A stretch of 11,938 bases of DNA, taken from Kocuria sp. (GTDB lineage Bacteria > Actinomycetota > Actinomycetes > Actinomycetales > Micrococcaceae). Position numbers and translations under genes: made by a program. The number at the start of each line of letters is the position of its first letter. Within the stretch, counting starts at the first letter, position 1. This document shows, in pieces, positions 6,589 through 11,938 of the stretch. The notes under the pieces were generated by a model. It was given only the letters and a program-made list of their open reading frames with translations, searched no databases and was not told where the DNA came from. The stretch spans positions 1 to 11,938 of the forward strand of contig JAKDJD010000058.1 of assembly GCA_030454085.1 (NCBI GenBank), given 5' to 3'.

Positions 6589-8031
6589 CTACCGAATCTC
6601 CGTGGTGTCGACGGCCTCGCGCGTGCGACGAGTCAGGGGGTAAGCGAGGGCCAGGAGGATCACCCACACCGCCCCGATGATGAGGGACATGCGAGTGTCC
6701 TCGAAGAACCCGAGAAGCACGACGACGCCGATCATGAAGGCCAGCGCGAGCCAGGAAGCGGCCGGCCACCAGGGAGTCGGGAAGCGGGAGGGCCCCGAGC
6801 CCTCGCGGGAGCGTCGGCGTCGCATGGCCAGGTGCGTCACCAGGATCATGACCCAGACCAGAACCGTAGCGAACGTCACCAGGGTTGCGACGTAGAGGAA
6901 TGCATTCTCGAAGAAGTGATTGACCAGCACCCCTGCCACGAGCACGATGCCCATCGCGGCCACCGTCATGCTGGGAGTGCCCCGCGACGATACTCGGCTG
7001 AAGGAGCGCGGCGCGAGACCGCGTTGGGCGAGACCGTACAGCATCCGCCCGGCCCCGTAGATGTCCGAATTGATCGCAGAGACGGCAGCCGTAAGAACCA
7101 CCACGTTCAGGATGTGGGCGGCCGCCGGGATGCCCAACCCGGAGAAGATCTGTACGAAAGGAGAGCCTTCGTCGCCGATGCTGCTCCAGGGGTAGAGGGA
7201 CATGATCACGCCCATCGTGAGGACATAGAAGAGCAGGATGCGCACCGGGACGGTGTTGATCGCCCCGGGGATGGATTTCTCGGGGTCTTCGGCCTCGCCC
7301 GCGGTGATTCCGATGTTTTCCACGCCCCCGAAGGCGAACATGACCACGGTGAAACAGGCCAAGAAACCGGAGAACCCGTGAGGGAAGAAGCCACCCTGTT
7401 CCCACAGGTTCGTCACGGACGGCTGGATCTCCTGGTGCAACTGAACACCGAAGACGATCAGTGCCAGGCCGCCGACGATCATCGCCACGATGGCACCGAC
7501 CTTCACCAGGGTCAGCCAGAACTCGACCTCGCCGTAGACCTTCACCTTGGTGAGGTTGACCGCCATGATGATCGCGACGACCGAGACGATCCATATCCAG
7601 CTCGGCGTGGTCGGGAACCAGAACTTCATGTAGAGGGAAAAGGCCGTGACGTCTGCGACGGCGACTAGCGCCATCTCGAAAGCAAAACTCCATCCCGTGA
7701 CGAATCCCGCCCAGCGGCCCAAATATTCGGTCGCATAGTCGGCGAAAGAGCCGGGGACCGGGTGGACCAGGGCCATTTCGCCCATGGCACGCATGACCAT
7801 GAACACCGCCGCACCACCGATGACGTACGCCAGAAGCACCGAGGGGCCGGCGAACTGGATGGCGTCCGCGGACCCGAGGAACAGGCCCGTGCCGATGGCC
7901 GAGCCGAGGGCAATGAAGCGAATGTGACGCAGGGTCAGCCCGCGCCTGAGCGACGTCTGCGGGTTGTCGGCGACGTCGCCCGCGGTTCCCGTTCCGCCCC
8001 TTCTCGGGGACGGGTTTTTCTCCTGGCTCAC
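6589..8031 (-). CDS. ProY-like amino acid permease (APC superfamily, AAT family)
   Basis: A 480-aa inner-membrane amino acid:proton symporter with about 12 predicted hydrophobic segments. Family motifs are TM1 GSAIGTGLF (residues 43-51), the TM2-TM3 stretch [21 protein letters not shown], and the TM6 region [24 protein letters not shown] (232-255). Similarity over the whole length is closest to E. coli ProY/HutT-type permeases as I recall them (for example [17 protein letters not shown] and [15 protein letters not shown]), so proline, histidine or a related amino acid is the likely substrate; sequence alone does not settle it. I chose the GTG at 8031 because AAGGAAG (8035-8041 on the minus strand) lies 3 nt before it and the first residues [11 protein letters not shown] lead to a normal N-terminus. 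An ATG at 8088 would add 19 residues rich in Arg/His with no family similarity. It is first in a two-gene unit with the downstream oligopeptidase B-type peptidase, suggesting a role in peptide or amino acid nutrition. Confidence 0.92.
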   Translation of the reverse strand: MSQEKNPSPRRGGTGTAGDVADNPQTSLRRGLTLRHIRFIALGSAIGTGLFLGSADAIQFAGPSVLLAYVIGGAAVFMVMRAMGEMALVHPVPGSFADYATEYLGRWAGFVTGWSFAFEMALVAVADVTAFSLYMKFWFPTTPSWIWIVSVVAIIMAVNLTKVKVYGEVEFWLTLVKVGAIVAMIVGGLALIVFGVQLHQEIQPSVTNLWEQGGFFPHGFSGFLACFTVVMFAFGGVENIGITAGEAEDPEKSIPGAINTVPVRILLFYVLTMGVIMSLYPWSSIGDEGSPFVQIFSGLGIPAAAHILNVVVLTAAVSAINSDIYGAGRMLYGLAQRGLAPRSFSRVSSRGTPSMTVAAMGIVLVAGVLVNHFFENAFLYVATLVTFATVLVWVMILVTHLAMRRRRSREGSGPSRFPTPWWPAASWLALAFMIGVVVLLGFFEDTRMSLIIGAVWVILLALAYPLTRRTREAVDTTEIR

Positions 8032-8093
8032 GGTCTTCCTTCGGGGCGGTCGATGATGGTGCCGCCCGGTCCGACACCGGACGACCATGAGAC

Positions 8094-8122
8094 AGGGTAC
8101 GCAATGGTCTCGCTCACGTCAT
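8094..8122 (-). promoter_or_regulatory. Candidate promoter of the permease gene
   Basis: On the minus strand, ATGACG (8117-8122) as -35 and TACCCT (8094-8099) as -10 are separated by 17 nt. Transcription would start near 8087, giving a leader of about 55 nt before the GTG at 8031. The -35 box is one arm of the palindrome at 8116-8136. The assignment is by pattern only. Confidence 0.35.
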
Positions 8123-8136
8123 AAATGTCATGACGT
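8116..8136. promoter_or_regulatory. Palindromic operator candidate in the divergent region
   Basis: The perfect 7-bp inverted repeat acgtcat (8116-8122) / atgacgt (8130-8136) has a 7-nt spacer, and gtcatgac at 8127-8134 forms a nested 8-bp palindrome. It is an AT-richer island in GC-rich sequence between two divergent genes and coincides with -35-like boxes on both strands, the usual position for a repressor or dual regulator. No regulator gene lies in the window, so its ligand is unknown. Confidence 0.45.
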
Positions 8137-8157
8137 TTCACGTGGGTGCAGTATGAC
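8130..8157 (+). promoter_or_regulatory. Candidate metYX promoter
   Basis: ATGACG (8130-8135) and TATGAC (8152-8157) are separated by 16 nt. Transcription would begin near 8164, about 38 nt ahead of the riboswitch. A competing -35-like TTGACG at 8166-8171 has only TTGTAT (8195-8200) as a partner, 23 nt away, which is too far and would start inside the aptamer. Confidence 0.35.
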
Positions 8158-8201
8158 GCCGGTACTTGACGCGCGCTCCGCCCATGCGAAAACCTTGTAT
8201 C

Positions 8202-8316
8202 GGGTCAAGAGAGCCAGCGCAAAGCCCCAGCTTGCTGGCCGGCAACCCTCCAACCGCGGTGGGGTGCCCTGGGTGAGGACCTGGTGGTCGCGAAACAGCG
8301 ATCGCAAGCGCGGGCG
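8202..8316 (+). ncRNA. SAM-IV-type S-adenosylmethionine riboswitch
   Basis: A cis-acting RNA in the metYX leader that binds S-adenosylmethionine and is expected to lower expression when SAM is abundant. The conserved core is visible: gccagc (8213-8218) pairs with gctggc (8234-8239), followed by ggcaaccctccaaccgcggt (8241-8260) and ggggtgcc; the basal stem is ggtc (8203-8206) with gacc (8278-8281). A downstream hairpin (gtcgc 8287-8291 / gcgat 8298-8302) and the gcaagcgcggg segment (8303-8313) match the 3' part of SAM-IV as I remember it (Rfam RF00634, described in Actinomycetales), which distinguishes it from SAM-I. The position directly before metY supports the call. The 3' boundary is approximate. 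Confidence 0.88.
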
Positions 8317-8330
8317 CGGTGTGCCCGGTC

Positions 8331-8445
8331 GTCTCGATCAGTGAGACTCGTATTCCCCGGTGAACCAGAGGGTTCCGGGTCGACCCGGGTGCTGATGGAT
8401 CGGAAGACGGCCGGTCGCTCCATGCCCCTCGACATTGACAGGAGC
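8331..8445 (+). promoter_or_regulatory. Probable expression platform of the riboswitch
   Basis: Between the aptamer and metY there are several hairpins: gtctc/gagac (8331-8347), ccggg-tcga-cccgg (8375-8388), and gctcc (8417-8421) complementary to ggagc (8441-8445), which contains the metY Shine-Dalgarno. No T-run follows any hairpin, so control of translation by hiding the ribosome site is more likely than transcription termination. This is inferred from pairing only. Confidence 0.45.
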
Positions 8446-8449
8446 AAAA

Positions 8450-9841
8450 ATGAGCACTCAAGGTCTTCCCACTCCTTCCGCACCGCAGGGCTGGAAGTTC
8501 GAGACACAGCAAATTCACGCCGGACAGGATCCGGATTCCGCGACCGGTGCGCGGGCATTGCCGATCTACCAAACGACGTCCTTCGTGTTCGACGACGCCG
8601 AGCAGGCGGCCAACCGCTTCGGGCTGAAGGAACTCGGCCCCATCTATTCGCGCTTGACGAACCCGACCCAGGAAGTCGTCGAGAACCGCATCGCTGCGCT
8701 CGAAGGCGGCGTCGGCGCCCTTCTGGTCGCGTCCGGTCAAGCAGCCATCACCATCGCGATCCTTAATATCGCGAGGGCCGGGGACCACGTGGTCGCGAGC
8801 CCCAGCCTTTATGGCGGCACGTACAACCTCCTCAAGCACACCTTGAGTTCCTACGGCATCGAGACCACATTCGTGGAGGACTTCGACAACCCGGAGGCCT
8901 GGCGTGCCGCGGTCCGGCCGAACACCAAGGTTTTCTACGGCGAGACCGTGCCGAATCCGCGTAGCGACGTGTTCGATATCGAGCCGTTGGCCGAACTCGC
9001 TCACGAAGTCGGTGTGCCGTTGGTCGTGGACAACACGGTGCCCACCCCGTACCTCGTCAAGCCGTTCGAATGGGGCGCCGACGTCGTCGTGCACTCGGCG
9101 ACCAAATACCTCGGAGGGCATGGAAACAGCATCGGGGGCGTGATCGTCGATTCCGGCAATTTCGATTATTCGAAGTACCCGGACCGGTTCCCGCAGTTCA
9201 ATACCCCGGATCCCAGCTACCACGGCCTGGTCTTCGCCGAAGACCTCGGCCCCAACGGCGTCTTCGGGGTCAATCTCTCCTACATACTGCGGGCACGTGT
9301 GACCCTGTTGCGTGACCTCGGTGCCTCCATCTCGCCGACGAACGCATTCAATATTTCCATCGGCCTCGAAACTCTTTCCCTTCGCGTGGAGAGGCACGTC
9401 GAGAACGCTCGCAAGGTCGCCACATGGCTTGAAGCTCGTCCCGACGTGACGCGCGTGCACTATGCGGGTCTCGAGTCCTCGCCCTGGTATGACCTCGGCC
9501 GGAAATACGCGCCCCAGGGCGTCGGAGCGGTCGTCGGCTTCGAACTCGAGGGGGGTGCGGAGCCGGCCCGGACCTTCGTGGATTCCCTCCAGCTTCACTC
9601 CAACGTCGCCAACATCGGGGACGTGCACTCGTTGGTCATCCACCCCGCCTCGACCACGCACTCGCAGCTTTCGGAGAAGGAGCTTCGCGATGCTGGCGTG
9701 GCTCCCGGATTCGTCAGGCTCTCCGTGGGGCTGGAGCACATAGACGACATCCTGGCCGATCTCGAGCACGGTTTCGACGCGCTGACATCCGCGGACGGCG
9801 CGACCGTATCCGCAGAACCTGTATCCGCGAACGGGCAATAG
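8450..9841 (+). CDS. metY: O-acetylhomoserine sulfhydrylase (aminocarboxypropyltransferase)
   Basis: MetY (463 aa) is a PLP enzyme that combines O-acetylhomoserine with sulfide to give homocysteine and acetate, the direct-sulfhydrylation route to methionine. It belongs to the Cys/Met-metabolism PLP family. The internal aldimine lysine is Lys219 in [10 protein letters not shown] (216-225); YSRLTNPT (66-73) and ASGQAA (94-99) form the cofactor-binding region, and [13 protein letters not shown] precedes the lysine. The length (about 430-460 aa) and the long segment after Lys219 with [12 protein letters not shown] favour MetY over the shorter MetB/MetZ (about 380-400 aa). The start is ATG 8450 with AGGAG at 8440-8444; a TTG at 8435 in the same frame would cover the ribosome site and is rejected. 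The gene sits behind a SAM riboswitch and 17 nt before metX. Confidence 0.96.
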   Translation: MSTQGLPTPSAPQGWKFETQQIHAGQDPDSATGARALPIYQTTSFVFDDAEQAANRFGLKELGPIYSRLTNPTQEVVENRIAALEGGVGALLVASGQAAITIAILNIARAGDHVVASPSLYGGTYNLLKHTLSSYGIETTFVEDFDNPEAWRAAVRPNTKVFYGETVPNPRSDVFDIEPLAELAHEVGVPLVVDNTVPTPYLVKPFEWGADVVVHSATKYLGGHGNSIGGVIVDSGNFDYSKYPDRFPQFNTPDPSYHGLVFAEDLGPNGVFGVNLSYILRARVTLLRDLGASISPTNAFNISIGLETLSLRVERHVENARKVATWLEARPDVTRVHYAGLESSPWYDLGRKYAPQGVGAVVGFELEGGAEPARTFVDSLQLHSNVANIGDVHSLVIHPASTTHSQLSEKELRDAGVAPGFVRLSVGLEHIDDILADLEHGFDALTSADGATVSAEPVSANGQ

Positions 9842-9858
9842 ACGAACGAGGAGCAGAC

Positions 9859-11064
9859 GTGACGATCGTTGGTACCGGTGCGCGCAAGGCCGAGACCAGG
9901 GGAGACGGCGTAGTCAATTACTACGACGTCGGCGACCTTCTGGTGGACTCCGGCGCCGTGATCTCCGATGCCACCATCGCGTACGAGACCTGGGGGACGT
10001 TGAACCAGGACGCGTCCAACGCCGTCCTGGTTCTTCACGCCCTGACCGGGGACACGCACGCGGCGCACGGTGAGGCCCCGGAGGGGGCGAGTGATCTCGA
10101 GCGCCGGGCAGCCGAGGAAGAAGGCTGGTGGGAAGGGCTCATCGGACCGGGTGCAGCGATCGACACCGACCAGTACTTCGTTGTGTGTCCGAACATCATC
10201 GGCGGCTGTTACGGATCGACCGGGCCGTCGTCCCCGGCGCCGGCGACGATCGATCCGGAGCGGCGTCCGTGGGGATCCAGGTTTCCCCTGACCACGATCC
10301 GGGATTCCGTGCGGGCCGAAGCCGTGCTGGCGGATGGCCTCGGAATCGACCAGTGGTCCCTGGCGATCGGAGGCTCGATGGGCGGAGCCCGTGCGATCGA
10401 GTGGGCCGTGACCTTCCCGGACCGGGTACGCCACTGCGCCACGATTGCTGCTGGGGCCGAATCGACGGCGGAGCAGCTCTCCTGGGGCCAGGCCCAGGCG
10501 CTCGCGATCCGGCAGGACCCGAATTATGCCGGGGGAGACTACTATTCGGGGCCCTTCCCGATCGATGGCCTGGGGCTGGCCCGCCGCATCGCCCATATCA
10601 CCTATCGATCCGCGACCGAACTGCACTACCGTTTCGGTCGTCACCCACAAGGCGACGAGGACCCTTCGGGGCCGTGCGTGAACACGCGGGGTCGTTACCG
10701 GGTCGAAAGCTACCTGGACCATCAGGCGTCGAAGCTTGCGGGCCGATTCGACGCGAATTCCTACCTGTGCGTCAATGACGCCCTCATGAGCCACGACGTC
10801 GCCCGAGGCCGAGGCTCTCTGAAGGAAGCCCTCGCACGGGCGACGTGCGGATGGACGATTGTGGCCGTGGACTCGGACCGCCTGTTCTACCCCCGGGATT
10901 CGGAGATACTTGCGCGCTCCCTCCCTGAACCCGTGGAAGTGGGGTATATCAGCTCACCGAGTGGCCACGACGCCTTCCTGATAGAGACCTCCCAAATCAG
11001 CAAGTTCCTCCGTGCGGGCGATGCGCTGCGGGACGCCCCCTTGGGGTCGTCGGGCCGGGACTGA
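9859..11064 (+). CDS. metX: Homoserine O-acetyltransferase
   Basis: MetX (401 aa) transfers acetyl from acetyl-CoA to homoserine, making the substrate used by MetY. It has the alpha/beta-hydrolase fold. The triad residues are Ser173 in IGGSMGGARA, Asp340 in VDSDRLFYP and His370 in SGHDAFLIE; the Asp-His spacing of 30 equals that of M. tuberculosis MetX (D320, H350). Also typical are HALTGDTHAAHG near residue 65 and CPNIIGGCYGSTGPSS, including the long loop after it. GTG at 9859 is the start: AGGAG (9849-9853) lies 5 nt before it and the gene begins 17 nt after metY, so the pair is almost certainly one operon under the SAM riboswitch. Some members of the family use succinyl-CoA; neighbouring metY and the lineage favour acetyl-CoA, but I cannot prove it here. 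Confidence 0.96.
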   Translation: MTIVGTGARKAETRGDGVVNYYDVGDLLVDSGAVISDATIAYETWGTLNQDASNAVLVLHALTGDTHAAHGEAPEGASDLERRAAEEEGWWEGLIGPGAAIDTDQYFVVCPNIIGGCYGSTGPSSPAPATIDPERRPWGSRFPLTTIRDSVRAEAVLADGLGIDQWSLAIGGSMGGARAIEWAVTFPDRVRHCATIAAGAESTAEQLSWGQAQALAIRQDPNYAGGDYYSGPFPIDGLGLARRIAHITYRSATELHYRFGRHPQGDEDPSGPCVNTRGRYRVESYLDHQASKLAGRFDANSYLCVNDALMSHDVARGRGSLKEALARATCGWTIVAVDSDRLFYPRDSEILARSLPEPVEVGYISSPSGHDAFLIETSQISKFLRAGDALRDAPLGSSGRD

Positions 11065-11087
11065 CGAGGAACCCTTCCGGACGGCGG

Positions 11088-11115
11088 CGTCGTTGACCCG
11101 ACACCGGCAACGACG
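11088..11115 (+). terminator. Weak hairpin after metX
   Basis: cgtcgttg (11088-11095) and caacgacg (11108-11115) form a perfect 8-bp stem with a 12-nt loop, 23 nt after the metX stop. No T-run follows, so termination is uncertain; it may act with the palindrome just downstream. Confidence 0.35.
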
Positions 11116-11124
11116 TCGGGCGGT

Positions 11125-11138
11125 GGGCCGTACGGCCC
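11125..11138. repeat. 14-bp perfect palindrome
   Basis: gggccgtacggccc reads the same on both strands. It lies between the metX hairpin and the -10-like box of the esterase gene, upstream of the probable start site by about 25 nt, where an operator would overlap the -35 region. There is no hairpin loop, so a protein-binding site is a better guess than a terminator. Confidence 0.45.
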
Positions 11139-11149
11139 TGGATCGTGAA

Positions 11150-11155
11150 TAGGAT
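11150..11155 (+). promoter_or_regulatory. Candidate -10 box of the esterase gene (possibly leaderless)
   Basis: TAGGAT fits TAnnnT and ends 7 nt before the A of the ATG at 11163, so transcription could start at the start codon itself. The overlapping AGGA (11151-11154), 8 nt before that ATG, could instead be a Shine-Dalgarno. The -35 region at 17-nt spacing (11127-11132) falls inside the 14-bp palindrome and has no good match. Confidence 0.3.
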
Positions 11156-11162
11156 GGGACTC

Positions 11163-11822
11163 ATGACTCCACATCCCACCGTCGAATTCTCGCGCCCTGA
11201 ATCCGAGCGTCCCGGGACGCACCTCGTCCTGATGCTTCACGGCTACGGTTCCCACGAAAAGGACCTCCTGGGGCTTCTGCCGGCTCTTCCCCAGGATGGC
11301 TTCACCTACGCGGGAATGAGAGCACCCGACCCGGTCCCGGGCGGCGGGCCCGGGTACAGCTGGTTCGCCCTCCAAGGCACGTTTGGCCAGGACATCACCG
11401 CCGACGTCGAAGAAGCCCAGCAAGCGGCCGCCGACGTCGTCGCCTGGATCGAGAACAACGCTGAGGGCTACTCGGACGTGACCCTTTTCGGGTTCTCCCA
11501 AGGAATGGCCGTCGCGACCTCCGTGTTGCGTCATCGCCCGGATCTCGTCCGCGCCGTCGTCGGGTTGTCCGGATTCGTTCTGGACGCCCAGAGCGACTTC
11601 CTCGACGACGCCGCACTGTCGTCTCTGTCCCCGAAAGTTCCCTTCTTCTACGGACGCGACCAGGAGGATCCGGTGATCCCGTCCGACATGGTCGCCTTCA
11701 ACCTCGATTGGCTACGTGACCACACCCAGGTGACCAAGGTCCTGTACGCAGGCATGGGCCATGGCGTGAACAACCAGGAGATGAAACACGTCTCCGAATT
11801 CCTGCAGTACTCGCTTCGGTAA
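11163..11822 (+). CDS. Carboxylesterase/phospholipase-family alpha/beta hydrolase (Abhydrolase_2 type)
   Basis: A 219-aa cytoplasmic serine hydrolase of the small carboxylesterase/lysophospholipase-like family (E. coli YpfH, Pseudomonas EstB, eukaryotic acyl-protein thioesterase relatives). The oxyanion strand LMLHGYGSHEKDLL lies at residues 23-36; the nucleophile is Ser112 in FGFSQGMAVA, the acid Asp169 in DQEDPVIP and the base His200 in GMGHGVNNQE. The length (~210-230 aa) is typical, there is no signal peptide, and the natural substrate is unknown. Three in-frame starts exist: GTG 11145, ATG 11154 and ATG 11163. I chose 11163 because the family similarity begins soon after it and because AGGA (11151-11154) and a -10-like TAGGAT lie just upstream; the earlier starts would add 6 or 3 residues. 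It is 98 nt after metX with its own likely promoter, so not clearly part of the methionine operon. Confidence 0.88.
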   Translation: MTPHPTVEFSRPESERPGTHLVLMLHGYGSHEKDLLGLLPALPQDGFTYAGMRAPDPVPGGGPGYSWFALQGTFGQDITADVEEAQQAAADVVAWIENNAEGYSDVTLFGFSQGMAVATSVLRHRPDLVRAVVGLSGFVLDAQSDFLDDAALSSLSPKVPFFYGRDQEDPVIPSDMVAFNLDWLRDHTQVTKVLYAGMGHGVNNQEMKHVSEFLQYSLR

Positions 11823-11853
11823 AACTGGGGGCGAGACGGCTTCGTTCCGCGTG

Positions 11854-11902
11854 GTGGCGTTGTTGTGCGGTTGCGGCGGTCAGAACTGCATGAGAGTGCC
11901 AC
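11854..11902. repeat. 23-bp G·U-rich hairpin after the esterase gene (hairpin 3)
   Basis: Arms 11854-11876 and 11880-11902 with a 3-nt loop: 14 of 23 Watson-Crick pairs and 6 G·U pairs (as + strand RNA), leaving three mismatches. It opens gtggcg and closes gtgccac, like the inverted repeats at 4049-4105 and 4138-4236. It sits 31 nt after the stop codon at 11820-11822 and could form in the transcript. The rest of 11823-11938 shows no gene. Confidence 0.4.
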
Positions 11903-11938
11903 TTGGCGGTGGGGTGCGGGTCGCGGGCCGCGGGTGCA

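Noticed and set aside
4796..7668. Long plus-strand frames (577 and 387 codons) opposite the peptidase and permease
   Set aside because: They are His/Gly/Arg-rich shadows of the minus-strand genes without domains or ribosome sites.
4304..8104. Continuous 1266-codon minus-strand frame that would fuse a long N-terminal region to the S9 peptidase
   Set aside because: The N-terminal half is an off-frame reading of the permease gene; peptidase similarity begins at the ATG at 6535, and the permease frame has proper transmembrane and family motifs.
8417..8450. Intrinsic terminator as the riboswitch output
   Set aside because: No stable GC stem followed by a T-run exists between the aptamer and metY; the pairing seen covers the ribosome site instead.
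8138..10794. Minus-strand frames of 566 and 399 codons opposite metY and metX
   Set aside because: These are antisense to genes with complete PLP-lysine and hydrolase triads; the translations have no family resemblance.

Overview
This window is ordinary high-GC actinobacterial chromosome. The gatCAB operon, the actinobacterial form of GatA, the SAM-IV-type riboswitch in front of metYX and the GC-rich codon use all point to Actinomycetes, most likely Micrococcales/Micrococcaceae (inference; no rRNA or other marker gene is present to fix the genus). I see no transposase, integrase, tRNA, rRNA, CRISPR array or phage gene.

Layout. 1-309: 3' end of a secreted LysM protein with EQAPV repeats, followed by a strong terminator (356-396). 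497-3907: gatC-gatA-gatB, tightly packed on the + strand and closed by a hairpin terminator (3927-3978). 3908-4303: convergent intergenic region with two large imperfect inverted repeats that share a GTGGCGGTT-type opening. 4304-8031 (- strand): a ProY-like amino acid permease followed by an oligopeptidase B-type S9 peptidase, probably co-transcribed. 8032-8449: divergent regulatory region with a small palindrome, candidate back-to-back promoters and a SAM-IV-type riboswitch. 8450-11064 (+): metY-metX, the direct-sulfhydrylation route to homocysteine. 11163-11822 (+): a small carboxylesterase/phospholipase-type alpha/beta hydrolase. 11823-11938: non-coding, with a third hairpin resembling those in the convergent region.

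How the genes work together. GatCAB converts mischarged Glu-tRNA(Gln) and/or Asp-tRNA(Asn) to the correct aminoacyl-tRNA. MetX acetylates homoserine and MetY exchanges the acetyl group for sulfide to give homocysteine; the riboswitch would shut this off when SAM is plentiful. The permease and oligopeptidase B pair suggests scavenging of amino acids and processing of short basic peptides. All catalytic residues I could check are present, so every complete gene looks functional.

I do not see a convincing undescribed biological system. The most unusual material is non-coding: the hairpin-forming intergenic repeats (4049-4236 and 11854-11902), the palindrome that carries -35-like boxes for two divergent promoters (8116-8136), and the putative expression platform of the riboswitch (8331-8445).
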